The notes under the pieces: generated by a model
Database searches by the model: none
Told to the model about the DNA's origin: nothing
The model's input: the letters and a program-made list of their open reading frames with translations, nothing else
Program-made: the position numbers and the translations under genes
Origin: Phlegmacium glaucopus
Lineage: Eukaryota; Basidiomycota; Agaricomycetes; Agaricales; Cortinariaceae
Direction of reading: 5' to 3'
NCBI GenBank assembly: GCA_015039465.1
Contig: MU130381.1
Span: 174,080 to 238,079, forward strand
Length of the DNA stretch: 64,000 nt
In this document: one piece after another, positions 22,253 through 35,108 of the stretch
How the letters are laid out: each line of letters starts with the position of its first letter
Numbering within the stretch: position 1 is the stretch's first letter

Positions 22253-25200
22253 TTAAAATCTAACGGGGAAATGCACACCTTTCAGTTCTTCAGCTTCTTC
22301 TCGTTGCTCATAGTCAAGTACCAGGCGTTTCAGATGTTGTTGCTCCACTTTGTCCTGCATCTGGGCAGAGCGAGTGTGAATAGCCAAGGCAGACGCAGAA
22401 GGAACCGCAATCTGACGAGTCTGAAGAAGGAATTTTTAAACCTTGAACAGAAAAGGGTTATAAAGATGCCTACATGCTGCTTATTGCCACGCTTGGTGAT
22501 CACAGTAAAATTCATTGTGCCATGTCCATTGACTGGCTGCGTTTCAGAATCGTCATCCTTCTCATCCACTCTCTTCTTACGGATAGTTGGAGGAAGAACG
22601 GCAGATTCCCAGAGAGCAAGAGCAGTCTTTTTGTCAACCTTCCGAGACTCGGCCGACGTATCTGTAACCATCTTTGCCAGCTCCTTAGCAAACTCAGCTT
22701 CAGCCTCTTCAGAAGGACCAAGATGCTCTTGGAGGCTATTACTACCAGAGAGTATAACATCTTGGTCAGGAGAAGGGGGACGGTCTTCAATCTGAAATAT
22801 ATTTGAGGTTAGTGGCCAATATTAATTACTCAGTAGCGTGACGTACCGGGGAGTCACTTTCACCTATTTCTTCTGCGTCCTCTTCGACTCGTTTCTGCTC
22901 ATTCCTCCTTTCGCCCTCATCCTCGCTGTCATCGCCACTATCATCTGCTATTCACATGATTTTTAATTGACAATAGAAAAAGATTCAATCAAAATACCTG
23001 TGGCTTGATATGCCGAATTGAACATCTCGTCAACTGCGATGGCGGCTTGTTCGAGGGTTTTCGCCATCTCAAGTTTGGGTCTTACAGCCTGTTTAAAAAC
23101 TTTATTTGGTGTCCCAATTTAAGGATTAAATGCTGACCTCAAGAGAATCAGAGAGCATAAAGTCAACATCCATAGGGAGGGGGTCTTTGCAGTGAATGTA
23201 ATACTGAACCATTCACTATGAGGCTGATTGTATTCTGCAGCTCAACGGCTAGAACTCCTACCTGAAAGAATGTCAAGAGATTGTCGAGCTTCTTCTTTTG
23301 GGTCCCGCGATCGAAACACATTCCACAGGTGTCAAGTAAAACACACACAAGGCGTATGCGGAAAAAGTCATCAGGCATGTCTAGCGGCACCGCTTGATTT
23401 GGCAAGGGTCTAGAGTCAACTGTACTGAAGTTAGCATCCTGTTGAATGGACAGCATGTGATCGTACTATGCCCAAAAGTCACAAGGGACCACAGGGTATC
23501 AAATATAATTCCAGAACTCAAAAGTCGGTAGATGTATAGTTCTCCAAGGTACTTGATTGTTGCCACCCTTCTTTGGTTCGTGCTATATAGATTTTGTTCG
23601 AGACCTCTTCGGACATCCTCCAAGACTTGGTCGACAACCGCAATGGCAAAGGCAGGCCGGTAACGTTGTAAGTCGTACGTCAACATAGCCAAAAGGCTGA
23701 TATGACTGTATTTGATTTTCCAAGGTTTTGTGAACACTTTATGAAGAGTGTCCTGTACCTCGTCGCTGTCCCAATCCAATTTGCGGACGAGTTTGAGAAC
23801 CTTGTCAATTGATTTCTTGGCCAAGACATCATAAATTAGATGTCTAATAAATAACTCCATCGGTGTACGGATTTTTTCTTGTCTGGGGGCACGCTCAGGA
23901 GGGTTACACTGAAGTGGGGTCAATGGAGTAATCAAAGAAAATATTCACAACTTACTTGATAGTAAGCATTTTCCAACAACAATACTTGACGCTGATCAAA
24001 ATGTTGCATACTTTGCTTGCGCCGCATAAGTTCCAGCTAAAAGGTGTACTGTTGGTGCAAGATAGCTTCATAACAAGCGAAATACTTGCCATTGTTCCAA
24101 ATCGTTCAGCTGTTTCTTCACTTCTAAGCAAAAATCTGCCACAACCTTCTAAAAGCAGTGCGATGTTCTCGACATTTGTCCCAGAAAAGTCATCCAAGCA
24201 AACTTTGAACATGTGTAGAATGATATGCGGAGGAACTACTCTGAATTTAGTGAGATTAGAGAGGAAAATAATGTTCTAGTATAGAGATAAGCTCTTGAAT
24301 GTCGTCATACAACATTTGTGACATGCCTTCAATCTGACCTCCGCCAATTCCTTGACGACATTTTTTTTCCTCTGTAGGTAACGAAAATCTTCGTCCAACT
24401 GATCAAGGCGCAGGTTTAGTAAAGTGGAAGGACTAAACAAGAGAGCAGCATATTTACGAGCGAAACAACCTCCGTCCCAATATCCGGCATATATTTATTG
24501 AGTGTCGCAATAAATCTTGAATAGTGAGGTAGAAGATCCGTTCTATTCTTAGGCACCTGTGACATAAACTTAATGACCAGGTCAGCATCGTCTGCTGACC
24601 TTGTGTTCTTGGACCTACACGAATGAGTCTCTTGCGTGCAGCTTTAGAATTCAAGAACGCGAAATCGATGGCAGCTTGGTCTATAAAGGCGCGATTGGTT
24701 GCATCAGGAAGTCTGACCAGGAGCGCGGTCAATAACTGTGAAGGTCCTTGAGGTGCCATGTGAGGGGAGAGTGGAGGCGTAAGTGCTTTCGGTGTGCCCG
24801 GCGTCGGCGTTGGGACGCTAGGCAAACATCAATAAAAATAGATGAATAGGTAACAGGAACGATACTAACTCATCGTCCCCTTGGTCTTCGAGTTTTGGTT
24901 TGACATAACTATCCTCGCTTTTTCCTCCTAGTCTCTCAAGCTCTTCTTCAAGTTTTCTAACTTCTTCTCTTTCCCGCTCTAAACGCTCTTGCTCGAGTTC
25001 TTTGGCATCATCCTCTCCCGCCTCGTATGTTCCTTCAACACCGAGAACACTGGCTGGAACAAAATCTTTCAAGTCTTGGACGTCCTCAAAGAAACGTCTT
25101 TCCTCTTCATCCTCCCATTTACCACCACTAGCCACTATCTCATCGTCTCCCCCCAAAAGTTGGTTGGAATTTGAGCCGATAAGAATGGAATCTGATTTCT

Positions 25201-26511
25201 GCGATGTAGTGGGAAGGGAAGGGAGGGGGAGATAAAGTAATTCCGACAACCTAATATCACAACTGAATTACAAATTTCTACCGTATAAGAAACATGCTCA
25301 CGATTGACAACTTGCTAACAGTTTTTCGTAGCCCTTGGTCATCTTCTCGTATGCTTGTTGACGATCCTCAAATATTTCACCGGACCGTATGTACGCTTCG
25401 TGGTTTTTCTTGTCTTGTTCTTGCAACCGCTGGATGTGGAGGAAATCAGGTACTCGTCCTCGAAATTTGGCATATCTCGCACTTTATGTTCGATGACTAA
25501 CTTCTTGCATACGTTGTCAAAATAACCTTCACACATGCGCTTGAAGCGATCACGAATATCTTGTTCCACCAACTCTTCCTCTTCCCGGACCAACTGAGGA
25601 AATTGTGCAATGTCATTCTCTCGTTGGGACTGAGCACTTGACAAGCTGCCCGGTTCTGCATTAGTTGGTATCTGTGAAGTCGGAGAAGGAGTCGCTAGTC
25701 CAAGGAATGGCCTTGAATAAGCCTTTAAAAATGTTGTTAACAACGGCAAAGAAGATAAACTCGGATCGTTGGATAACTAATTGGAATATTGAGTAATTTA
25801 TGCAAAATTACTGTAGAGTCTGAACTCACCAATTCCTTTATCGCTTTCATCATCCATTCAGCACCACTTCTATCAGGACCATCTTTGATGATTCCAACCA
25901 ACGCTAGTTCCGAACACACACGGATTATGGGACGCTGGCGTGTGACCCGGGCCGAATCCTCCTTCTCTCGCTGTTCAGCAGCCAAAGCAGCCAAGGAAGC
26001 TCGGGGTGGGGCGCTAAGAGCCGAAGACAAATTCGCCACCAGCGTGACAGTGAAGGAATTCGGAAAACGGCAGTGCAAAGCTGAAATAATCTGAGGTTGT
26101 TTAATTAAGCCGAATGAAAATGGATCGTGGAAATATGTAAGCACCTCGACCGCGCCCCAGACATCCTTTTCTGTCTTGCACCTGGCAAGACCTTCAACGA
26201 TAGCCCCTGCGACTTCGTCGATATACTTTTCGAGAGAAAGTGATTCAATATCTTTTAATATTTGCTCTCGATTGTCACTAGCCATTGATTGACGTATACG
26301 CTTTATTAGCGTGGTATGACGCTTGAGAGAAGAATCAAGCTTGGCAGATTCTTTCAAGAAGAAAATTAAGAATGAGAAATTGAGATGCAAGTCATGACCA
26401 ACCTTGCAGATTCGGAACTGGCGCCAAGTTCAGTTGTTTGAGTTTTAAACGCTTAGCATGACGAGCCTTGTCATCGTCTAACCTGGGAGCTCCGTTGGCA
26501 CCTATATCCAT
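22253..26511 (-). CDS. UPF2: nonsense-mediated mRNA decay factor UPF2
   Basis: Cytoplasmic scaffold of the NMD pathway, linking UPF1 to UPF3. The start is MDIGANGAPRLDDDKARHAK at 26511. MIF4G repeat 1 includes SLSLEKYIDEVAGAIVEGLA and AVEVLTYFHDPFSFGLI. Later MIF4G repeats include PMELFIRHLIYDVL, IKYLGELYIYRLL and the UPF2-typical PLDMPDDFFRIRLVCVLLDTCGMCF (written here in parts, about 23400-23270). An acidic stretch (DDSGDDSEDEGE) follows, then the UPF1-binding C-terminus with GTMNFTVITKRGNKQ, ending GVHFPVRF at 22253. More than twelve short introns are present. The gene is head to head with the Rad26/ATRIP-like gene, 130 bp between start codons. Confidence 0.92.
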
Positions 26512-26641
26512 TTAAATTCTCCCTGAATAGAGGATGTAAGTAGAGAAGTGGATCTAGCTGCAGTTGATCACAAAGCTGTCCAAGCCGTATTACATAATTA
26601 CCAGGCATTTTAGTGACTCTTCTCCGATCCCTGTCCCCCAG

Positions 26642-29600
26642 ATGGACGACTCTGACGACTATGTCTTCGATGACATTATCCTGGACGAACAAACCTTGGC
26701 CACTCTCGACCAGCAGGAGCGCAAGTTCTTAGGCGAAGCTACGTCAACCCCAGCAAGTGAACCTGTAAATAAAAGATTCAAAACGAACAATGGCTGGACA
26801 CCAGGGCCTGGTGCGAACATAGGCCTTGGAGTTGACTATGATGAAATGCCGGAAATTTCTTTGCAACGCGATGGCTCATACGGTGTGGGCAATCCAGTGA
26901 ATGCCTTGACTGTATCGATGTCAAAACTCGCCGGACAGAAATCCGAGCGCTCAGTACCATCTGATAATTATCCTGTCACCTTTGGCCACCTAGAAACAGA
27001 TTTTCCGCGAGGACGTACTCGAGCGCAGAATATGCTATCAGGTCCCTTGACCTCTCGTCAACCTTTATGCACCAACAACCGCCAAAAGTACCCATCGAAT
27101 AGTGAAACCCCCAGGACGGCCTCATTCCGCCGAAGTGAACCAACTGTCGATGACCATGGAGCAAGTACATCTAATCCAAGTCAACTCCAAGCTCAGATGT
27201 CAGAATTGCAGAAGAAATTAGACGAGGTTGGCATCAGACTCACCCTCTTGTATGTCTTAGGTGTCCTTAAATATATACCCAATATAATGTCTAGTTGCGC
27301 GAAGAAAACTCCAAGATACAAACAGCTCTGCAGGATGCGATTGATGTAAAACTTGCTAAAGAGGGAGAAGTCAGTATCCTCAGGAAGAGCATAGAAAAGG
27401 TATTTCAATTTTTCAAAGAATGACTCTCTATTCTAATGATTCTCTCTTAGACATCTCAAAGCCATGCAGCCCAGATAGCGCAATTAAAAACTGAGAAGGA
27501 AAGGGTTGATCTAAAACAGGCTCAAATGCAGAAGGAGATGAAAGATGAATTGGAACGTTTAAGAACGCAGTTTGTTTTCAAGGTATGCTACAGACGGTTT
27601 ATTCCAGTAACTTGAAGCTTACTATTGCGCTCAGCAACAAGAATTAGAATCATCCATTCGTAAACCTATGGGTTCACTGCGTGCCAAAAAGGCTGTTCGA
27701 GAGTTACCTTCAACGCCTCTCCCAATACCCCACGCCATGCGCAGCTGGAACTTATCTGACGCGGCAAACTCACGGAGGGCGATGGAAGATATCCCCTTAC
27801 GGCCCTCGCAAGTATCCCCTATTTTGAAGATATCGCCCAATAAATATCTTCGTAAATCACCTGAAAAACAGAGGAAATTATCCATGCTTCCTGGCTTTCA
27901 AAATGCATTTGAAACTTCGACACCAATGAGATCACCAAGCAAGAGATTAAACAAGGGCAAAGGAAAGATGGAATATGGTCCGCTAGCTATTGATGCCACA
28001 ATTTACAATACCTCTCGCGGTCTTTCGCAACAAAACCCCGATATTTTGCAATTTCCTCCCGATGACGGGATCAATGTTTTTCAAGAGTCCGAAGCAAGAC
28101 CGTTATCTGCTAGCTCTCTAATACTTGAGCTAGGCCAAGCTAAGGACGAGGACATGGATATTGCTGCGATTATTAACGATGAGAACGAGGAGGCCTCAAT
28201 ACTTCTTGATTCCATTGAAGACGTTAATTGGAAACTAGAGGTATGTTCGTCATTGCAGCTTGTTTCCCGGATGATTCGGACCCAATTTTATCAGTTGTCC
28301 CGCATCATCTTGACTCATTCCCACCCTGCATGTGGCTCTATCATCTTTCAACATTTATTAGGATTGGCTGAATCTGTCGGTTCCCGCACTGAATATACAT
28401 TATCATGTGGAAAAATTCTGGAAGTCGTCGCGAGTAGCTCCTCAAAAGTTGATGATTATGAAGAATGCCTGCACACCATCTCTCGCTCATTGCTGTGGGT
28501 TTTTGTGGCTGTTAGTGAGACACAGCAAGTATGTGTCCTTCAATGCGGGATATATCCCAAAATCTGACTCTCACCTTAGCTTAATTCTCTAGCTATGTTA
28601 CTGGATCTCTTGAGGGAACTCATACTATGTTTGCCCAAATTTCGAATTATTCTTCTGTGTTCTCGTGTCGGGGTCCAAGACGAAGGCGGTGACATGTTCC
28701 TGCTCGACATCTTATCTAGAATTATTCTAGAACATGTGCAACCGACGAAGACGCATATTCATCGAGATACTTTAGCAAAAGGGACCTTATCCCTTCTTGA
28801 GTCTCTATGCTTTAATGCATCACCTGCAATGATAGAAAAGTGGGTAACTAAACCTGCGTTGCATACTTCATTCAAACTTCTTTCCCAGACTAGAATCGAT
28901 TCTTCGGAATCGAGAGGTTCTGATGGTCCTTATGCATACATCTCAGCCAACCTGGCTCTTAGACCAAGCATCTAGGCTTTTGGTTTTACTGTCAACTCGT
29001 ACGTTGTTCGTTCTATATGGGTGCAAATAATTGTCTGGAGTTGCATTTTGTAGATCATACCCTATTCAGAGTCTTCCTCAACATCCCCAATCCAGACATG
29101 ATGCAGAACACAGGAATGGAAGATATAACGAAAAACCCTCTGATTGAACGCTTGTGTTCTCATCTTATTGAGACAGGTGGTTCAGAGCCTGAAGTAACTG
29201 TCTAGTTTTCCTTCAAAAGCGGCTCAATATAAATATACCTTTCAGGGATATAAACTGCAGATTCTCACATGCTTTGCTCAACTGTCCATTGCTCACTCTG
29301 ATGCCCATGCCGCTCTGGCGGCTTCATACGTCCTTATACCTTCCCTTATCCTCTTCGTAACACACTTAACAACCCCGCTCTGGGAGGATGATGGCAAACT
29401 CAGCTCCTCGCCAAGTATCACATCCTCGTAAGTATTTTTTGCGTCATAGAGTTCTTGCGATCTTTAATCACTGTTGCAGCATCATACGAACATTGAATCA
29501 GACTATAACATTACTCTACAGCCTCATTTTTAGGACAGAACCCGCATTGAACCTACGTCATATGCTCCAGCATGCTCCTCAGCGGCCATTCAACAGCATA

Positions 29601-29893
29601 AGTAACATATTCGTTGTCACTTTCGGTAGATTGAGTTATTGCGATTCTCCTGGGTGGATAGATGCAGAAGGACGACAAGAACTGGAGAATTTATCTGGTG
29701 AGACTTGCATTGGTTTCGGTATTGCTGAGCTAACTGCAAGTCGTTGACAGAAATGGCAAGGGAGATATTGGAGGTTGTCGTCGACGGTCCAGAAGGAGAC
29801 AACGTATGGGCCGCATTTCAAACGGAGCCTGAGGAGGACGGTGCACTTGATGATGAAGAGATAGAGGCGCGGCGCATGGGAGTTGACGCTTGA
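26642..29893 (+). CDS. ATRIP/Rad26-like DNA damage checkpoint protein
   Basis: Probable regulatory partner of the ATR/Rad3 checkpoint kinase. The start is MDDSDDYVFDDIILDEQTL; the acidic, aromatic N-terminus resembles the RPA-binding region of ATRIP proteins. A coiled coil follows (about 27190-27590: LQAQMSELQKKLDE... then LKTEKERVDLKQAQMQKEM...ELERLR). Then a low-complexity basic and Ser/Pro region leads to a long helical C-terminal half (GSIIFQHLLGLAESVG, ECLHTISRSLLWVFVAVSE, EMAREILEVVVDGPEG...). The end is EIEARRMGVDA at 29893. The identification rests on architecture and patterns recalled from fungal Rad26-like proteins rather than a sharp catalytic motif. Several introns are present; the region 28560-29750 is split into many exons whose exact borders I did not all fix. 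Confidence 0.68.
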
Positions 29894-29939
29894 CATCGAA
29901 TTGGCTGTCCTTATCCGAGTCCTTCACACACGCGACCTC

Positions 29940-31440
29940 CTACCTCCTGTCTAACAAAACGTTAAGCTAGGAAATAATTAAAAGCTTAATCATTCGCATG
30001 CTTACTTGACTACAGAACTTTCTCAACCAATCAAGCTTGGTTTCCTTGTAGCGACTGCTTTGGTACGACTTCATTAACTGCTTGACTAGAGCATCGCACA
30101 ACTCCGCACGATACCTCGAGTTCAATGGCTGGCGAGTCCATTCCTGTCCAATCATCAGCATTTAGGCCAGAGCTGTTCAACGCTAGACTGTTGCGAGTCA
30201 TTTCATCTCACCACAATTGGATATTCCGAGGACGCTGCGTCTAAAATTTCGATTTCCCCGAAAGTTTCAAGAGAAAGTTGCCAAAGACATTCGTCCCAGT
30301 CAGAGACACGAGAGTTCTCAAGGAAAAATCGTTCTGTGCACCAAAAGTCACGGTCGTTCGCGAGTAAAAGTGGGGACAATGGTTGAAATGGGTAGCTATG
30401 TGCCTCAGAGGTTAAGAGATGAACCTGTTCGCTGGCGAGTTGTCTAGAAGCGATATTCGCGTAAAGCTGGGGATGCAACTGTGCAGAAATATCGCCCGGA
30501 AATATCAACGTCCACTCTGTCATTGCAAATAGTCTTGCCAGATTCAAGTACATATTGGGTGACTTGGATTGACCGGAGGGGATATGAAGGATATGAATTG
30601 ACAAACCACTAAAGATAGCATGAGAGCGAATACTTCGAATCTTAATCAAGAGATTATTATGAGCCATTGATGAAGGCACCGCTGTCGTCGTGATCAAGAG
30701 CGATACGGACCCTGAGGTATATCATGTAAATAACTCAATCACCAGTGGAAAAGTTGGAATGAGACGCTACCATGCCAATGTTGAAGCCAGTTTTTATCCA
30801 AAGACTCAAATTCCGAATCACTTGCCCAAGCGCATAGAGTTACAGACGAGTTGGGATGCATGTTTGACAGTATAAATGGTTCTAATGTGACCGAGCCGGA
30901 GGACGTTACTAGCATTCTCGTCAAATAATGGGCAAGGGATGCGTTACCGCCATTATTGACTGAAATAAATTCGTGGAAGGATTATTTCATTGACAAGCAT
31001 GAGCGACGGGAGAGTTTAAACACACATGGCACCGAAAGTCCAGAGATTCTGGCCGTTTGAGTCGTATCATGCGCAATCTTCTTTCCATAAATATTGATGT
31101 AAAGGCGGACGGAAGTAATGACGCAACTCAAGAAGCAATAGAGCAATACTCCATACTTGATTGGGAATTTAAAGCAAGAGGGTCGCGTTGGCCTGATGGG
31201 CGTATGTGCTGTTGGGAGGGTTAAATGATTTGGGAGAAAAATGGCTTGCACGAAGCCCCGCGCAGATTGATCAGGCATTCTCGAGTGAGGGGAAACACTT
31301 TTGTTGACGGGGGCGTTTCTCAACCGTTTCGCCGAATTCATTGTTGAAAGATGGCTTTGGATACTGTCGCTCGCTTCGACCTTTGATATGTCAACTGGGA
31401 CAAAATCAGCAACTTTATAAAGAAGTTCCGATGCCTCCAT
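29940..31440 (-). CDS. LARGE-like (GT49-type) glycosyltransferase family protein
   Basis: Spliced reading: a possible membrane anchor near 31080 (YGVLLYCFLSCVITSVRLYI); ARISGLSVP joined to NNGGNASLAHYLTRMLVTSS; VTLCAWASDSEFESLDKNWL; QHWHG joined to SVSLLITTTAVPSS over an intron with donor GTAGCG; then HILHIPSGQSKSPNMYLNLA, RLFAMTEWTLIFPGDIS, EWTRQPLNSRYRAELCDALV and KLDWLRKFCSQ. The stop is at 29942-29940. The order VTLC...W.G.VS / PN.YLNLAR / EW...FPGDIS resembles LARGE/GT49-like fungal proteins. Where LARGE enzymes have a DxD, only FPGD is visible, so catalysis is uncertain. The N-terminal start at 31440 is tentative. It lies tail to tail with the Rad26-like gene (46 bp). Confidence 0.6.
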
Positions 31441-31582
31441 AGAGAAGGTTCACGGCGATTAATACAGATTGGAGTCTGATTCGACTTGAAGTTGAAAACA
31501 ATTTGGAAAAGTACTGTTACAGGGGTTCATACAACTTGAAGCGAGTGCGCGCTTCAAGGTCACGTGAAAGCACCAAAAAACT

Positions 31583-32946
31583 TTATGTGCAAAATATGGT
31601 GCCAATAGAAATCCCTTCATATGGTCCAAGCTAGAAAAATACATATTGGAGTCAACTCCAGAACAACGCTCCCAAATAGTGACACATACATGATTCAAAA
31701 TATTGCCATCGAAAATATTGGGAACTGAAGATATCTGACATTGCGGGTCGGTAGCGTCATCGTCACCTTGCGTTTTTTAAAAAGAGGTTATTATTACACG
31801 AATCATAATTATTCCATTTACCAAGACAAGAAACAGCATTTCCTGGTGATAAAATGTGTATTTCGCCATGGGGGTGTTGAAAGCCCAGAAATCTTCCCGG
31901 AACAATAGGGACAATGTCTGTTAAATGTTTTAAGGTGAAATTTCTTACTGTAACATAAGAGAGTCAAAGCTTTACCCTTTTCATTATTAATGCGCCTAAA
32001 GTCTGGGACCTATAGCGTCAGTTCTTGGTAAACAGTTAACTCCACACTTATTATACCATTAGTACACACTTTTGAATCAATTAACTGCGCAAATGCCGAA
32101 TTCCCTACTCGTGGTGTTCCATACGTTACTGCTTTTATTGACGTACTAGAAGGAAGATTCAAGGTCAAAAATAATGCATCGAGCTCCGCCAATGCGCCAC
32201 CGAGGGAATGACCGACCTAATAAGTCAGGTCAGATATAGCTTGGGCAAAAAAGAGAAATGCCTGAGAAACGTACGGCGACTATAGATTTGCTCCCTGTCA
32301 CTGACATCAACCTCTTTACTTCCGTCAAAATCGTGAATGCCGTTTTCTTGTGTTCATTACGGAACCCTTGATGAACCTCAACACCAGACGATACCCCCGG
32401 GAATAGCGTTGTATCCAGGTTTCCCATAAGTATATTCGCATCCGTAAGATCAGAGAGCCTGGTTATTAGTGAGGCTAAATTGAAAACTGACATAGGGTCT
32501 TAATCACAGTTGGGTAGGGTCTGTTCCCTCGTGAGCAACGACGATGCTATTCTGATCGGGCCAAAACCCAACAAAGACTGGATATTCGTAAGGTGTGAGA
32601 ACGATAGAGACATTGGTGAAGCTTTCCACCCACATATTTGTACGGCGTTCCCGTCTCCTCCCACCACTGTGGGCTGAAATCCAGGGTTAGCAGCACAGGC
32701 CTCTATTTATCCAAAGGTGAAAGTCGGGGTTTGGATCAGAATAAAATAACAGTCACCTCCGCAATTCCATCCTTGGAGAATATTGGTAGGGCAATAAGCC
32801 GCTCTAGCAAATTGGGTGAAAGGTGCTAGACTGCCTAAATCCGCCGCCGAGACTTGGATTACACTGCGTTCCTGAAGTTTCGCTGGAGAGGCATAAATTC
32901 CCTCCACAAACAGAGCCAGCAGGGATAAGGAAACGGTAGGATGCAT
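31583..32946 (-). CDS. secreted class 3 lipase
   Basis: Triacylglycerol lipase of the fungal class 3 (Lipase_3) family. The start MHPTVSLSLLALFVEGIYAS at 32946 is a clear signal peptide. The mature enzyme starts with a short pro-like part, then FTQFARAAYCPTNILQGWNCGG, VGFWPDQNSIVVAHEGTDP, VEVHQGFRNEHKKTAFTIL and the nucleophile elbow VGHSLGGALAELDAL (the intron before VGHS ends at about 32219). Next come KAVTYGTPRVGNSAFAQLID, the acid region INNEKDIVPIVPG, FQHPHGEIHI and SCPGNDDATDPQC. The catalytic-His end is NHLGPYEGISIGTIFCT, whose last exon (31630-31583) is joined by an intron with donor GTATGT. The Ser-Asp-His triad is complete. Probably extracellular fat or ester hydrolysis. Confidence 0.9.
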
Positions 32947-34134
32947 CCTTTAAGCCTCTTGAAACACCAGTGGTCGAGATCCTTTCAGAGCTGTGTGTCC
33001 CTTGATGAAAGGACTCCAAAAGACAATGATTCAAGTCAACAGCTTTATAAAGTGAAGCTGCCATGTGCAAAGATAGGGAATTGAAGAGCGAAGTAAGCAG
33101 TGTTCGCATGTGGCTTTCGGAGCTTCGCCAATCAGACGAAAAAAACAATGGGGTTGGTTATTCAGGGTACATCGGTCATTCAGGTCTGATTCGAGTTTCG
33201 TTGGAAAGTGCCCAAGGAGGGCATATCTGCTGTTAACTTGAATTCCATCTTTAGAAATTTCGATTCATACTTTGATAAATAAGGGATTGAAGCAACTGCC
33301 CAGACGGCGGTGAATTTGAAGTGGCAGTGAAAGCATGGAGACCCATCATGGGATTGTTCTCGTGACTGCTGAGAGCTGCTGGGGCACGATTTCGAGTCTC
33401 TGAGGTCCCAAAATATGCAAAATTAGATCCTCTCGAAAATCATATTCACATGAATTCACATGTCGGGAAATATCAATGCACCTGATCATGATTTAAATAA
33501 CCAGGATGATCAAGTTCAGGCCAAATAAAGCGATGGCCCGGGGTTATTGTTGAAATCGAAAGACACAACTTGAACGGCTGATAAATGTATACATAGCGAT
33601 GCTAGAATATACTAGTAGGCCAGCTTTCAGCCTCCTTGACTAGGGCCAGATTCTTCTTGCTGCGCCGGAACATAGTAAGGTAGCACAAGTCTGCAAATAA
33701 TAATCAATTACAAATATTCAAGTGTGCTTCAAAGAAAGGAATGCCTTAAACAGCAAATAGTGAACCCTTTATTTCCGTCGACAAAGTAAAGGATGATTCG
33801 GATTTGGATTTGGAGTAATTTTCTTTTGCTCTGGACTGTAGTACGATATTGTATCGGGGTGGGTCTTCTCCACTGCGCCCGGTCTCCATTTTGCCGTTCA
33901 GTTAATAAAGGTGCCATCATGCGACCCAAGCTGGTGATGAAATAATCGCCACGAGACCAATGGTCATCAAGTATTAATCATTATATATTGGTCATGTCGT
34001 CCACGATATCGCGATCGCTCACATGTGTAAAAAATCTGGGACTGATGAAGCTTCACATGCTTCAGATTTAAGTCAGTCAAGCCTTCAAGCTTCATCTCCC
34101 GCATATATAAATCGTCACTCGTGTGAGGGTGAAT
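32947..34134. other. Gene-poor region upstream of the lipase
   Basis: About 1.2 kb holding the lipase promoter. Open frames are short and have no family features. No RNA gene or terminal-repeat element was recognised. Confidence 0.4.
33042..33051 (-). promoter_or_regulatory. possible TATA box of the lipase gene
   Basis: CTTTATAAAG, a palindromic TATA-type string about 95-105 bp upstream of the lipase start codon on the minus strand, in the gap expected for a core promoter. Only the string and its spacing support this. Confidence 0.35.
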
Positions 34135-34943
34135 TTATTTGAGGGATCCAATAGTCTTACCTGGACATAGAACTGTATCAAGTTGTCCATGAGGCTGTGT
34201 GAATCTCGCTAGCGCTCTTAGAATGTTGGAAACCCAAGGATCGCGGTGGAAGTGTGGGCACCGTCTATACCCAAATAATACGTTTGATAGTACTACCGTA
34301 CGCGTCAACCTTTGATATTGATAATTCGAGGAACTCAGTAACCTTATGTGCAGCATGTCGATTGAGAACTGGAAGCATACGGCGCCATAAGTGGAGATTT
34401 AATGCGAGGAACGAGTGTAGTTCAACTAAAGAGCCTCCCGATGAACGACTGAACTTCGCTCAAGGGTTTGAATGGGAATGTGGATGACGAAAATCTCACA
34501 CTTGTGGTTCTTCTGCTGTTAGATATCCCATCAACTGCTTAACTTCGGATAAGATCCGTGGGGCAAGACCAAAAGGTGGCTGAATGAGAATGTTCAGTTC
34601 TGTTATATCGGAAACTGTGAAAAGCGTGATTATTGGACGACAGAGGACCAGGTAGAAGCATACAACTCTAAAGGCACTGTGCCTTAATGCGCAGCGATCA
34701 TCAGAAGGACAGCAGCCGGCATAACCTACTGCGTGCCATAACAAACAGCGAAGAAAGTTGCAGTTCTGCACCCTGTATCCAAAGGGTAAAATTCGCCGAC
34801 GGCAATTGCCCGCAATCGTCAACAAATGGAAAGATACTTGGATCTTGACTCACCACCACCACAGCACCAATTTCTTCGGAAGCTAGAGGCCTGAGCAAAG
34901 TGCGTCTGATTTGCGATTTTTTATTGACGATATATTTCTGCAT
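34135..34943 (-). pseudogene. unrecognised coding-like region, possible relict gene
   Basis: Three or four minus-strand segments look coding-like but I could not splice them into one clean frame. One is LASEEIGAVVVVSQDPSIFP from an ATG at 34943. A second is VSDITELNILIQPPFGLAPR (about 34620-34560). A third is HAAHKVTEFLELSISKV with AYGSTIKRIIW (about 34370-34260), and there is a tail near 34200. Stops or frame changes fall between them. The region may be a decayed gene, a gene with many introns, or chance open frame. No family was recognised. Confidence 0.2.
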
Positions 34944-35108
34944 ATTTCGCGCTCATAAGGTGGTGTACAAGGTCGAGAGTGAGATACCAAATGCCTGCTT
35001 CTTGGTCATTCTTAGCTGACTGTTTCAGTTGTATTTGAAAGAATGAGTTTGTATTCAGTGGGTTTGCAGATCAATGACGGTCAATTACTTGACCGGCATT
35101 TGGTGCAC

